Source: Tilletiopsis washingtonensis (Eukaryota; Basidiomycota; Exobasidiomycetes; Entylomatales). Taken from it: 64,000 nt of DNA. Below the pieces are notes generated by a model. The model saw nothing but the letters and a program-made list of their open reading frames with translations. It searched no databases and had not been told where the DNA came from. The position numbers and the translations under genes are program-made. The DNA is taken from assembly GCF_003144115.1 (NCBI RefSeq), contig NW_020312015.1, positions 245,945-309,944 of the forward strand, read 5' to 3'. This document shows, piece by piece, positions 33,941 to 45,692 of this stretch (positions within the stretch are counted from its first letter, which is position 1; each line of letters starts with the position of its first letter).

Positions 33941-34636
33941 ATGTCGTTCTCACTCGCCCGCCAGCCGCTGCGGGCCGCCGCACCACGGCTGTTGCAGCGC
34001 AGCGCCGTCGCCTCGTCGTCGCGCGTGCGCCACTTTGCCCTGCCCAGCACCTCGCCGCCGACGTCTCCGCGGCCGCGCATGAGCGCACCCAACATCTCGC
34101 CTCCCTCGCCCCTCGCCCCTGCCGCCGCCTCTGCGCCGCTCGAGCTGCCCGGCGCACCCACGCCGCTGCCCTCGGCGCCTGCCGAGTCCGGCTACTCCGC
34201 CTCCGCACTCCCTCCTACTTCCGACCCGCTCTTCAGCGCCTTTGTCAACCACCTGATGCGCGACGGCAAGAAGGCGCAGGCGCGCGCACACGTGCTCGGC
34301 ATGCTCTCGCACATGGCCCAGTGGCTGCACTCGGACCCGCTCGTGGCGCTGCGCAGTGCCGTGGCGACGGCGGCGCCGCTGACGCGCATGCAGACGAGCA
34401 AGCAGGCGGGCAAGTCGGTGCCCGTGCCGCTGGCGCTGCACGAGCGCCAGTCGCGCCGCCGCGCCATCGTCGCCATCATCGAGGCGAGCAAGAAGCGCGC
34501 AGACCGCTTCCTCGATGCACGCCTCGCACGCGAGGTCTGTGCCGTGCTCGAGGGCAACTCGAGTGTGCTGCAGAAGAAGGAGGAGGCACACAAGGTCGCC
34601 ACGCTGAACCGCAGCAATGCCGCAGTGCGCGTGTAG
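33941..34636 (+). CDS. RSM7: Mitochondrial small-subunit ribosomal protein uS7m
   Basis: A single-exon 231-aa protein. The N-terminus (MSFSLARQPLRAAAPRLLQR) is a good mitochondrial presequence: basic, no acids, Ala/Leu/Ser-rich. After a Pro/Ser/Ala linker the uS7 domain starts at DPLFSAFVNHLMRDGKKAQA, followed by SDPLVALRSAVATAAPLTRM, VPVPLALHERQSRRRAIVAI and a C-terminal helix (EVCAVLEGNSSVLQKKEEAH, KVATLNRSNAA). It ends in a short VRV tail. It assembles the head of the mitochondrial small subunit and is convergent with WRAP73 (about 125 nt between stops). Confidence 0.93.
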   Translation: MSFSLARQPLRAAAPRLLQRSAVASSSRVRHFALPSTSPPTSPRPRMSAPNISPPSPLAPAAASAPLELPGAPTPLPSAPAESGYSASALPPTSDPLFSAFVNHLMRDGKKAQARAHVLGMLSHMAQWLHSDPLVALRSAVATAAPLTRMQTSKQAGKSVPVPLALHERQSRRRAIVAIIEASKKRADRFLDARLAREVCAVLEGNSSVLQKKEEAHKVATLNRSNAAVRV

Positions 34637-34761
34637 GCGGAGACAGGGCAAAGGGGGACGGGGGCAGGCACGGGGAGCAGATAGGGCGGGAGAAGAGGAG
34701 AGAGGGGGTAAGGGCAAGACAGCAATACAGCGCACAAACGACCACATGCTTCCCATTGCAG

Positions 34762-37018
34762 TCATCGCTCATCGACACTCTCGTGACTCGCAAACGACGC
34801 CTCGTCGGGCGCATCAATGGCGCAGCAGAACGCGCCCTTGCGCCCGTCGAGCAGCGTCACCTTCTGGCCGTCGGGCGACCAGAGGAGCTCGCTGGCAGCA
34901 AAGTCATCTGGTTGGAGAGAGCCGACCGAGGGTGGGCGTCAGCGAGGCGAGCCTGGATCTGCTGGCTTCGTAAGAGAAGAAGGGGACGCACCAATAGGCA
35001 CAGGCACAGCCTCGGCTCTCTGTCTCGTCCCTTCCCGCTGCGCATCCTCGCGCCGCCAGAGATACAGCGCCGCGCCGCCCGCGAGGAGTGCGAGGGTCGC
35101 GCCGCCGCTGCCGCCGTCGTGGGAAGCAGCAGCCGGGCGCCACGCGGCGTGTTCGATGGCTGCGCTCTGAGAGAGCAGCGCTAGCAGATACGGCGTGCTT
35201 TCTGCACCGGCGCTGTCGGAGTCGGAGGGAAAGGCCCAGATGTAGAGACAGGCTGGCACATTTTCTGCACAGCGGCAGCGATCAGCATGAACAGTGACGA
35301 GGAGGGGTGTAAAGACGCACCGTTCCGAGTCGCCAGCAGCGTGCCGTCGGGCGACCAGGCGAGCCAATGCACGCCCACCTTGGGGTTCGCCTTTGCGTGG
35401 TCGACTCGCAACGCTGCTGGTGCGGCCGGCAAGCTGCCGCGCTCGTCTGATCGGCGAGAGACGCGCAATCACTCAGCTTCGGCTCGGACGCCTGGCCTCT
35501 CTCGCACACTCTCGACTCACATGGAACAATGCCGCGCCCGCCCGTCTCTTCGATCCAGCGACTCGGCTCGCGCCATGCGATCTGCGTTGAATGAGATGCT
35601 GAGCAGACGACGCAGCGTGTGCGTGAGAGACATGTACTGCAAACTCACCAGTTCGCCGTACGCCTCGTGCCGCGCAGCCGGAGTGGGCATGATGCTCCGT
35701 TTAGCGTGGTCCAGCGTCGCCATCTCCTCCCAATTGGCATCCTCCAGCACGCGCACCTGTGAGGATCCGACACGCTACGTCAGCCCCGGGACCGCCGGCC
35801 TCTGCTTTACGTGCATGAAGCAACATGAGCCGTTTACCAGCTTCCACTCACCTGTTCATCATACCCTCCCACAGCCAGCATCTTGCCATTGGGGCTCCAC
35901 ACCACCGTGCGAATGCCCAGCGCGCCGCCGGCCACGCGCCGCAGCGCCTCTGCCTCGTCGTCGTTGCGTCGTCGCACACTGCCGCTCGCCGCCAGCCGAG
36001 GCTGTGGCGCATCACTTCCCCCGGGACCACTGCTCTCCACGTGCCCCTCCAACGCGCCAATGGCGAATGTGGCGCGTAGGAAGCCGGAGAGCGTGTAGAT
36101 GTGAAGCTTGTACTGCAAGGCGCAAGGAATTAGACGGCGGGAGGGGACAGCGTTGTCCTGCACCGCGAACGCACCTCGAGCGCACTCTCCCACACGGCCA
36201 GAGACAATCCAGAAGGCGCCCATGCCAAGTCTGCCGCGTCGTTCGTGGCGACTGCGAAGCTCTGTGCGATGAAGTAGGAAGCATCAGCATCTGTGCTCCT
36301 GGTCTCGACGGGCAGCGCGCCTCACCTCGCTCAGCGTCCATGCCGGACGCGTCGCTTGCGTGCTGTGCGACAGCACCGAGATGCCATCCTTGCCGTTTGC
36401 GCGCTGCAGCAGGGCAAAGGAGGCGTGTTGTGGATTACCATATGCTGTCGATGCCAAGGTGATCAGATGCGACACAGGCGGAGCGGAGGCCCTGCAGAAC
36501 GCACCTTTGGCAGTCTTTGGCGCCTCCAAGAGCGTCGTTCGTTGCGTGGCCAGCTCGTATGCCGAGACGCGCAGCTAAGCCGCGACGAAGAATCAGCGAA
36601 ATGCGTCGGCCTGCGAGCAGTGCTCCCCACGCACCTGATCCTCGCTGAAGCACAGCACGGTGTGGCTCGCGGCATGCGGCGCCCATTGCGCCGCCACCAA
36701 TCCCTCTGCGCCCGCCTGTATCCTCGCCACCCAGCCTTCGCCCGCGTCTTCTCCGCGCTGCGCCTCGCGCGCCGGGTCGAGAGACAGCACAAAGATCGTA
36801 GCGTCTGCCAGTGCGACCGCGAGCAGATAGGCGCCGTCGGGAGACCAAGAGAGAGAGGCGATGCGCAGCGGCAAGCTCCAGGTGCGCACGACGGCGAGGG
36901 AGAGCGCGGCGCGCACCAGCACGACCTGGCCGCCGGCGCCGCCGGAGAGCGAGGCGAGGAACGTGGAGCCGGGCGAGTAGCAGAGCGCCGTGGCGCGGTA
37001 GGCTGCGGTGAAGTCCAT
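34762..37018 (-). CDS. WRAP73: WRAP73 / Wdr8 WD-repeat protein
   Basis: Wdr8 works with Msd1/SSX2IP at spindle poles, anchoring microtubule minus ends. The ATG at 37018 gives MDFTAAYRATALCYSPGSTF, matching the start of WRAP73. Further family blocks in order: IASLSWSPDGAYLLAVALAD, LVAAQWAPHAASHTVLCFSE, LAWAPSGLSLAVWESALEYK, IRTVVWSPNGKMLAVGGYDE, DHAKANPKVGVHWLAWSPDG, TLLATRNENVPACLYIWAF and ASELLWSPDGQKVTLLDG. About ten exons, joined by frame-preserving GT-AG introns. A basic disordered insert (RRRNDDEAEALRR) interrupts one blade. No missing repeat was noticed, so a full propeller is likely. Confidence 0.92.
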
Positions 37019-37344
37019 CGTGGGCCGCTCTCTGGCAATCTGTGCCTGTCCGCTTGGGCTGACGCCTGCTGCTGGCGCCGGCCTGCGAGCCTTGCTTTGA
37101 GCTGTCGAGGGCGTGGAGGCTGGAGAGCAACACCAGACGCGTCGCAGCGCCGCGGGTGTTTTCTGGCACGCGTCTCGCTCTGTGCGCGGCGGGCGGCGCG
37201 GCGCGGCCCGCTCTGCTGCCGCGGCCCAGAGACGCCTCTTCTCTCCGCACCACGACACCTCAGCAGGCAGCCGGCACATGCCGCAGCGCACAGTCTGCCT
37301 TCAATCACGAGCACCATTGCATTGCCCTCATCTCAGGAGTGACC
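37019..37344. other. Intergenic stretch between WRAP73 and the SDR gene
   Basis: 326 nt containing the WRAP73 promoter and the SDR 3' end. No further feature was recognised. Confidence 0.4.
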
Positions 37345-38793
37345 CTACTCGCCCAGCTGTTCCCGCGACGGCCGCGACGTATACGCGCCATCTGCACCGC
37401 TCGTCGCCTGCAGCACGTTGCGCAGCCAGTACGGGAAGCCCTTGATGCCCGGCAGCAGCTCGTTGGTGAACGGCATCAGGATCATGCCGCCATCCTGCCG
37501 CTCGAACTGCGCCACGATGCGGTCTGCCACCGCTGAGGGCTCGAGTAAGGGGCTCAGGAAGCTGTGCAGAGAGAGACGAGCGTGAGCACACGACACGGCA
37601 ACATAGCGAAAGGCACCGGGGGGGGGGGGGGGGCACGCACCGCCCGACGACGCCGACGTCGAAAGTGTTGAAGAGCGCAGTGCGCGTGTGGCCGATGACG
37701 ACGGTGCTGGTGCGCACGTGCGGCGTCTTGTACATCTTCTGCAGCTCGTAGTGCAGCTGCGTGTGCGAGGTTACAGCGTCAGGCTCGGTCTCGCGCGCTG
37801 CAGCATAGCTGGTCGCTCAGCGGAGACTCACACTCTCATGCATGCCCAGAATGCCGTGCTTGGCCGCCACGTAGTCCTGTGCAGGACTGTATCAGCAAGA
37901 GAGGAGCGTTGCACTTGCGAGACACACGCAATACTCACGCTCTGGTGGCAGATGCCCACGAGGCCCATCGTCGAGCTAACGCTGAGGAAGTGTCCGCGCT
38001 TGCGCTTCACCATGGCGGGCAGGAAGACCTGCGCCGTCCAGAAGTGCGACTTGAGATTGACGCTGGCGACGAGAGAGGAGGATCAGCGTGCGCGCAGAGG
38101 CCGAGCAGGCGCAAGCACGCAAACGCACTTGAGCATCCTGTCGACGTCGCGCGCCGTCAGGTCGAGGATGAGTTTTTGATTGTTGATGCCTGTGCAGCAG
38201 CAGCGCGACTGAGCCTCCTGCGCGGCTGAGCCTCCTTCACAGGACACGCACCAGCGATGTTGGCGACCATGGTGACCTGCAAGCCAAAGTCCTTCACAAT
38301 CTGCTCCCGCACAGCCTGCAGCGCCTCGATGTCCGAGATGTCGCACTTGTACGTCTTGATGTTGGCATGCTCCGGCTTGAAGTCGACCACATCCACCGCT
38401 GCCACTTTGGCGCCCTTGTGCGCCAGCCTCTCGGCCGTCAGCTTGCCGATGCCCGCGGCGCCGCCCGTGACGAAGACGAGCTCCTGCGGCCACGTCTTGG
38501 CGTTGAGGCGCGCGAGCGGGAGCAGGCCGTTGCGCAGACGGTTGTTGAGCCAGGAACTGGCGTAGAGTGCCAGGCAGACGTAGGCCGTCGTCACGAGGCC
38601 ATCGCGAGGGATGGAGCCGGCGTTCTGCTGGTAGCGATAGGCGAGAAAGGCGAGTAGCGAGGCGGGGTCTGTGCGGCAAGGGAGACAGAGTCAGCGCACA
38701 GGCACCTGTGCCCGCGGATAGCTCCCGCCGTGCTGCTCACGCGCAACGGTCAGGCGCACAAGGCTGACGAGTGTGTCGACGGAGAGCGGCATG
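37345..38793 (-). CDS. Short-chain dehydrogenase/reductase, RDH10/16C-like, membrane-anchored
   Basis: NAD(P)-dependent oxidoreductase. Starts [17 protein letters not shown] at 38793. A hydrophobic N-terminal segment ([15 protein letters not shown]) probably anchors it in a membrane or lipid droplet. The Rossmann fold has [20 protein letters not shown], an acidic residue after beta-2 (AAVDVVDFK), and CDISD and NIAG motifs. The catalytic residues are Asn (VNLKSHFW), Ser ([10 protein letters not shown]) and the Tyr-Lys pair in DYVAAKHGI. The C-terminal part ([17 protein letters not shown]) resembles the membrane-associated tail of the 16C subfamily. Substrate is unknown (retinoid-like, sterol or fatty alcohol in relatives). 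It shares a 462-nt upstream region with the acyl-CoA ligase, suggesting a lipid role. One intron has a run of 16 C after its donor. Confidence 0.88.
37618..37633. repeat. G16 homopolymer tract inside an SDR intron
   Basis: Sixteen consecutive G on the + strand. On the coding (-) strand it is C16, placed only a few bases after the GTGCGTG 5' splice site. Such runs are length-unstable. Confidence 0.95.
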
Positions 38794-39255
38794 GTGTGTT
38801 GGACGATGTGGTGCGGAGCAAGAAGGCGGAGAGCGGCGTGGCTTGAGGATGAGAAGCAGGCAGCGGCGGCACGCGGCGCCCGACTTTCTTGCCCGCCCGG
38901 CTCGCGCTTCGCCGGACATGGCGCATGCACGCCGAGGCCGAGGCACTCCGGCCGCCTTCCCCGCATCCGCACCTGTCAGCCTCGCCATGCCGGACCGGCA
39001 CCTGCGAGAGCCTGGCACAGGCAGCGGGCGCCGAGAGATGCGATCGGCATCACGTGGCTGTCGCCACCTCGCAGCCGCCGGACATCGCCAGCTCTGCGGA
39101 GGGGTCCAGCTGAGGCAAAGCTCGTGTTCCCACGCGCATGCCGCGATACCCGCTCCGGCGCCTGACGTGGGCGGGGCAACGCAGTGGTCCATCTTGCAGC
39201 TCCATCCTTCGCCCTCCCTCACACTGGCCTTCGCGCACGACCACCACCTGCAAGC
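38794..39255. promoter_or_regulatory. Divergent promoter, SDR / acyl-CoA ligase
   Basis: 462 nt between divergent ATGs. No TATA box or known binding site could be assigned with confidence. Confidence 0.4.
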
Positions 39256-41321
39256 ATGTCCAGCAAGCAGATCATCTACCGCTCGCGCACGCCGGCACCC
39301 AAGCTGCCGCAGCAGTCTGTATGGAGCTTCCTCTTTGACGACGTCGCCTTCGACGATGCGCGCCTGGCGTACGCCGAGTGCCAGGGCCAGGAGCGGCGGA
39401 TAACGTGAGTTGCGCCAGAGCAAGAGGCCGGGCAACGCAGCACCTGATGCAGCCACGACCAGCTTCGGCGAGCTCAAAAGTGCCGCGCAACGTCTCGGCG
39501 CCAGTCTGCTGCGCAGCGGGCTGCGGCCCGACGATGCGGTGCTGCTGCTCCTGCCCAACGGCATCGACTTCATCGTCACGCTCTTCGCGACGCAGTTTGC
39601 AGGCCTGCGTGCCTCCTTCATCAATCCAGCCTATACGCGCCTCGAGCTGCGGCACATCTGGAAGACGCTGGGTGCCAAGCGCATCTTCGTCACGAGCCGC
39701 CTGCTGCCGAACCTGACCAAGGCGGGCTTGCCGTGGGACAAGGTGCGCATGAGCCCTGGGGACTGAAGAGGCCGAGGCTGATGCAGCGGTGACAGGCCAT
39801 CGTACTTGATGTCGATGCAGGCAATGCTACCACCTTCGTCGGACGTCTCCTCATCTCGCTCGAAGACTCTCGGCGGGCAGAAGCACACCAGCCCGCGAGC
39901 CTGGAGCAAACCGTGCGTAGGCCATCGCCTCCATCCTGCCGCAGCGCACTGACCCTTCATTGTGGCAGTGCTACCTGCCCTGGAGTTCCGGTACCACAGG
40001 CCTGCCCAAGGCCGTCGAGCTCTCGCATCGCAACGTCGTCTCCATGCTCTTGGCGCTGCAGGCCATTCCAGACTTGTACGACGGGCCCAAGCGCACCCTT
40101 GGCTGCCTGCCTTTCTTCCATGCCGTCGGACTCATCAAGCTCGTACATCTGCCACTGTGAGCGCGCTCTTCCGGCTGGTGACTCGCGCAGCGTACTGCAT
40201 TGTCGCTGACGAAGAGCGCAGAGCGATGCGAGGCACGCTGTACATCCTCACTCCCTTTCGCCCCGACGCGTTCTGCGATGTGGTGCGCAAATACCAGATT
40301 CAAGGCACGCAAGCAGTGCCACCCATCATTGTCTCGTTGCTCTCGAGCGCCAAGGGCACGCAGGAGTATCTCGGGTCCTTGGAGCACATCGCGTGCGTCT
40401 TGTCTCTTCCTCCTGCTTCCCCAGCATAGCTGACGCACGCCGAGTACAGCTGCGGCGCAGCGCCCCTCTCCGAAGAGCTGCAGTCGCGCGCAGAGAAGCG
40501 CTTCGGCGTGCCGATCCTGCAGAGCTTTGGCATGAGCGAGACGACTGTCAGTGCCGTCGGCATGAATCACGGCATGAAGTCGGGCTCGGTAGGCTGGCTT
40601 CTTCCTGGTCTCGAAGTGAGTCTGCCGCGCTTCGAGCCACGCTCAAGTCGGCTGATTCCTGCAAACAGGCGAGGCTGCTCAATGATGATGACGTTGATGC
40701 GGCGCCCGGGGAGCGGGGAGAGCTGCTCCTCCGAGGCCCAAACATCACAAAGGGCTACTTTCGCAACGCCGAGGCCACGCGCGGCGCAAAGACGCACGAC
40801 GGATGGCTGCGCACGGGCGACGTGGCGGTGGTGGATGAGAGCGGGCAGTTTACGTGAGTAGGCAAGGTTGACGGAGGGCTTTGCGCTGCGTCTCTGGCTT
40901 CGACTCGACTGACGCGGCGCCCTGACGTCTCTGGCTCCCCAGCATCGTGGACCGCAAAAAGGAGCTGATCAAGTACAAGGGCTTCCAAGTGCCGCCCGCC
41001 GAGCTGGAGGGCATTCTCCTGCAGCATCCCTCCGTCGCCGTGGCGGCCGTCGTGGGCATCTACGACGCTGCGCAAGCGACGGAACTGCCGCGCGCCTACG
41101 TGCAGCTGCACGCCGGCGTCGCGCCGAGCGCGGAGCTGCCGCGCGAACTGCAGGAGTGGGTCAAGGAGCGCACGAGTGCGCAGAAGAGGCTGAGAGGAGG
41201 AGTCAGGGTGTTGGAACATGTGCCGGTCAGCGCCAGTGGCAAAGTGCTGAGGAAGGAGATGAGAGCATTGGCGAAGCGGGAACAGGAGGCGCTGGAGGGA
41301 CAGCCGAAGGCGCGGCTGTGA
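39256..41321 (+). CDS. Peroxisomal acyl-CoA / 4-coumarate-CoA ligase-like enzyme
   Basis: ANL-superfamily enzyme that activates a carboxylic acid through an acyl-AMP and loads CoA. Exons read SVWSFLFDDVAFDDARLAYA, LLLLPNGIDFIVTLFATQFA, the P-loop-like LPWSSGTTGLPKAVELSH, GCLPFFHAVGLIKLVHLPL, SFGMSET, GWLRTGDVAVVDESGQFTIV and DRKKELIKYKGFQVPPAELE. The catalytic lysine sits in VSASGKVLRKEMRAL. The C-terminus KARL is a good PTS1 (ARL), so it should enter peroxisomes. It has about seven small introns. The SCP-x thiolase follows on the same strand. Substrate could be a fatty or aromatic acid; the sequence alone does not decide. Confidence 0.92.
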
Positions 41322-42007
41322 GGCGCGAGGGAATTGCATGGCATCCGCTGCAGCGACACAGACTGATGCGTGTTGCGGCATCGGGCGACCTGTAAGCGCT
41401 GCGATGCGGAGAAGAGGGAAGGCGGAGCAGAGGCAAGCCATCGGGCGTGGGAAGCCGACGTCCTTCCGGCCCGGACCGGCGTCTTGCGTTAGCCGGCGGC
41501 GGAGCCGGTGCCGCTCGCTGCTCGTCTGCAGACGCCTCTGCCTGCCTGCCACGCGCCGCGCCCTCGCCTGAACCCGGCTCGCAGCCGAGCCGGCTCGCCA
41601 CACTTGCGCATCCTGAGCGGCTGCGCGCTGACAGCCTTCTACTTGGCTTTGACACTGCTCTTTGTGACGGCAGCAGTGATCCGAGCGTCGGCCGTAAGGG
41701 AGCGAGCTGGACGTCGAGCTGCCTGCACGCCTGAGCCTAGCCGGCTGCGCGCCTGCCGGAGCGGCTGCGCTGCGATCTCACCGTGCGCGTACCCCGCATG
41801 CGCGCGACACAGGCGGCGTGCCTGCCTTGCGCCGCGCCGCTCGCCTCGCTCCGGCTCGCTTCGGTGCGGGCGCGGGGGAAGCGTGCGCCTCTCACACGCC
41901 TGGGCAGGCGCCCCCGGCCGCTCGGCTTAAGAGGCACAGCGCAACACGCTCTCCACCCTCTGCACCCTTCCACCACCCTCACTCACCCCTCACACACACA
42001 CCACACC
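41322..42007. promoter_or_regulatory. Intergenic region upstream of SCP-x thiolase
   Basis: 686 nt, very GC-rich, ending in a CA-rich leader (CTCACACACACACCACACC) just before the ATG. No gene recognised. Confidence 0.4.
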
Positions 42008-43551
42008 ATGCCCTATGTTCCCAACAAGGCCTACGTCGTCGGTGTCGGCCTCACCAAGGTGCGTGCGCGCCTGGCCCCGCGCCCGCCAGCAGCGCACTGA
42101 CGCCCCGTGCTCGCAGTTCGACAAGCCGCGCGGCGAGCGCGACTATCCCGAGCTCGGCCTCGAGGCCACCGTCAAGGCGCTCATCGATGCCGGCCTGACG
42201 TACGACGACGTCGAGACGGCCTCCGTCGGCTACTGCTGTGAGTGTGCGCGCCGTGCTCGGCAGACGCGGCACCCTGACACACACGCGCAGACGGCGACTC
42301 GACGTGCGGTCAGCGCGCTCTCTACCAGCTCGGCATGACGGGCATTCCCATCATCAACGTCAACAACAACTGCTCCACCGGCTCGTCGGCCTTTGTGCTC
42401 GCCGTCAACAGCATCCAGGCGGGGCAGGCCGACTGCGCGCTGGCGCTCGGCTTCGAGAAGATGGCGCCCGGCTCGCTCGGCTCGGCGTGGAACGACCGTG
42501 CGCCGCCGATGGAGGGCACCATGTCGCAGCTCTTCGAGATCGAGGGCGAGAAGGAGTACGAGACCGACGACTTTGGGCCCTTTGCCGCGCGCATCTTCGG
42601 CGCCGCGGGGCAGGAGTACTGCGAGAAGTACGGCGCCACCTGGGACCACATCGCCGCCATTGCCAGCAAGAATCACAAGCACAGCGTCAAGAACCCGTAC
42701 GCGCAGTTCCGCGTGGCGCCGAGCCCGCAGGACGTGAGCAAGGCGCGCAAGATTACGCGCGAGGTGACGCTGCCCATGTGCAGTCCCACGAGCGACGGCG
42801 GCGCGGCGGCCATCGTCGTGTCGGAGGACTTTGTCAAGAAGCACAACCTGCAGGACCGCGCCATTGAGGTCGCAGGCATGGGCGTCGCCACCGACTCGCC
42901 GCGCCTCTACAACGACCGCTCGCGCATCGAGCTGGCGGGCGCCGACATGAGCCGCCGCGCGGCGGCCATCGCCTACAAGCAGGCCGGCGTGGGCCCCAAG
43001 GACATCCAGGTGCTCGAGCTGCACGACTGCTTCGCGCCGGTGAGTGGCAGCAAGGAAGGGCATGACGGCCAACGCAGCAGCTCACCCTCTCTCTCTCTCT
43101 GCAGAACGAGCTGGTGACGTACCCGGCTCTGGGCCTCTGCGCCGAGGGTGAGGCGCACAAGCTCGTCGAGTCGGGCGACAACACGTACGGCGGCAAGTGG
43201 GTGGTGAACCCCTCGGGCGGCCTCGAGTCCAAGGGCCACCCGCTCGGCGCGACGGGCCTCGGCATGGTGGCGTACATGTCGCTGCAGCTCCGTGGCGAGG
43301 CGGGCCAGCTGCAGGTGCCCAACGTCAAGGCGGCACTGACGCACAACATCGGCCTGGGCGGCTCGTGCGTCGTGACGGTGCTGCGCAAGGCGCCGTTCTA
43401 CAAGGAGGGCGGCCACAACCGCAGCCGCTTCGGCTACGACTTTGCCGACGAGTGCCGCCGCATGACCGACGCCGAGCTGGCAAAGGTGCGGAGCAAGCAG
43501 ACGAGCGACTATGTGCCGCCGAGCATCCCGGAGCCGCAGGTGACCAAGTGA
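42008..43551 (+). CDS. SCP-x-type 3-ketoacyl-CoA thiolase
   Basis: Thiolase of the sterol-carrier-protein-x class, cleaving 3-oxoacyl-CoAs in peroxisomal chain shortening. Exons 42008-42058, 42117-42237, 42291-43039 and 43105-43551 total 455 aa. It begins [20 protein letters not shown], typical of SCP-x. The nucleophile is in [14 protein letters not shown]. Further blocks are [70 protein letters not shown] (catalytic His) and [13 protein letters not shown] (second Cys). The C-terminus (PEPQVTK) carries neither an SCP2 domain nor an obvious PTS1, so how it enters peroxisomes is unclear. It lies downstream of the acyl-CoA ligase on the same strand. Confidence 0.94.
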
Positions 43552-43750
43552 GGCGCCCGGCCATGACGTCTTGTCTGTGTGCCCCTCTCTCCCTCTCGCA
43601 ATGCGATGCGTCGTTCCTTGCTTCGGCTGTGTGCTGCAGTGTGTGCGATGGATTGACGCGCCCATCGAGGCGCGCCTGTTTTGCTGATATACATGTAGAA
43701 ATCGCAAACGGAGCCCCACCCCTCTGTCCCTCCTCCTTCTCTCTCCTGGC

Positions 43751-45692
43751 TCAGGCCGCGATCTCGCTCTGCGCGCCCTCGCCCTCCTCGCGGCCGCCAC
43801 TCCGGCCGCCGCCGCGTCCTGTGCTGCCGCCCCGTCCGCCGCCGCGCCCGCCGCGAGCGCCGCCCCGCCCGCCACGGCCGCCGCCGGCGCCGCCGTCGCC
43901 GCTCGCCGGCGGGTGCGCCTTGCGGTCGATGGCTTGGCCCATCGCTGCCGTGCGGAAGCTGAAGCCGCGCGTCTGCCGAGGAGAGGCGTGAGCCCTCGAG
44001 CATCAAGCACGCGATCCTGCATGCTGCTCACCTTCTCGATCACTGATTGGTAGACGGGCGGGTGGGTCTGGTTCATGTGCACCATGTTCTGCGAACGCGA
44101 GTCAGCCTCCGGCATCTAGACGTCGCTTCGCGCCGCGAAGCTCACCTCCTTGAAGTCGATCTTGGCATCGGCGCGCGTGTCGCGGATCAGGTTCACGATC
44201 CACTTCTCGCCGTCCTCCTTGGACATGTTCAGCCGTGCCGAGAGGTCCCTGTGACGCCCTCGTCGTCAGCGCGCCGCCGCCTGCTATCCGCTTCTGCTCG
44301 CACTCACGCAATGTCGACGCGCTGGTGGATGCGGCAGTACGCCTCCGAGACGAGATACCGGGCAGCCTCGACAAAGTCGGCGGCGTGCTCCTGCAGGAAG
44401 AAGTCCTCGCCGGCCACACCCTCTGCCAGCTTGAGCTGCTCCTGCGCCGCCTCAAAGTCAAAGTCGGCGTAGAGCTGCTTGACGAAGCCGACGAGCGGGT
44501 CGGGCTGCATGCGGTGCTCCTCCTGGCTGATGATGCGCGCCACGTCGCGCAGTGCCGCCGCCGGGCTGACCTTGCTGGGCCCGTTGGCACCCGTGACGGC
44601 GTACGTGCGCACCGAGCGGCGCGTCATGATGATGGCGGCGACAAGGTAGCGCAGCAGCCACCAGGCCGACGTCTGCAGCGTGTTGAGGTAGGCGGGCGCC
44701 AGGAACATCTCGACGAGGCCCACGCGGCCCTCGGGGTGGTTGAAGAAGACAAAGAGCGACCAGTGCAGCAGCCAGGTGCGGCGGCGCAGCGCGCCCTCGT
44801 GCCCGCCGTCGGTGTACACGCCCGAGTCGAGCGCCTCGCGCAGCAGGTTCAGCTCCGACAGGGCATCGTCCCACGAGCCCGTCAGCACGTCCGACGCCAG
44901 CTTGCCCCAGTGCGACGAGAGCGTCAGGGCCGGGTCCGTCGAGAGCACGCGGAAGTGGTAGAGGTACGACGAGGCCTCGCCGTAGTTGCCGCAGGCAAAG
45001 TGGAAGTAGCCGTAGTGGTAGAGGGCGTTGATCTGGCTCTCGGTGAGCTGTGCGAGGCAGGGTGAGCAACGCACTGCCGCCGCATGGCCCGCAGCACTCC
45101 TGCAGATCTCCACTTGCACACGCCACACGCACCTTGTAGTTCTCCTCCAGCCAGATCAAGTTCTGCGCCTTGTCCTGCTTCAGCGCCGCCGCCACGCTGG
45201 GGTCCTCGATGACGTTGAGCACCGTCTCGACGTCGCGGCCGAGGCGCTCGTTGCGCGTCACGGCCTCGGCACGCTGCGTCTCGAGCTCGGCGGGCGGCGC
45301 GGCGCCGGGGAAGGCCTCGGCGTGCAGCTGCAGCGTGTAGTCCACCATGGACGCTGGCGGCGTGGCGGCGTCAGAACAAGGCGGACAGTCGCAGCGAGAA
45401 CCAGGGCCGGCTTGCTCGCAGCAGACAGGGCAGCGCACGGACAAGGCATCTGCTGCGCTGCTATGACTCGCTCCACAGCAGCGCCGCACTGCGCCATAGC
45501 CTGCGCCCTGCCTGCCACGATGCTCTTTCGCCTCTCCGGCACGCTCCACTCACTGCCGCGCGCCAGCTCATACTGGGCCTTTGCAATGTCCTGCTGCTTG
45601 TACCAGCCGGTGCCGGCGAGGTGGCTGAGCAGCGGGAAGCCCAGATGCCGGTCGGTGTAGCGCAGCACCGTCGAGGTGAGGTCGTACTCCAT
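43751..45692 (-). CDS. INT6: Translation initiation factor eIF3 subunit e (INT6)
   Basis: PCI-domain subunit of eIF3. The ATG at 45692 gives [40 protein letters not shown] and [20 protein letters not shown], the classic INT6 N-terminus. Helical repeats include [20 protein letters not shown] and [20 protein letters not shown]. The PCI end is [40 protein letters not shown] and [20 protein letters not shown]. After that conserved end, the protein adds about 45 residues rich in RGG/GGR repeats and finishes [12 protein letters not shown]. That tail is not usual in eIF3e and looks RNA-binding. About six introns. Divergent from the WW-domain gene (about 540 nt). Confidence 0.95.
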
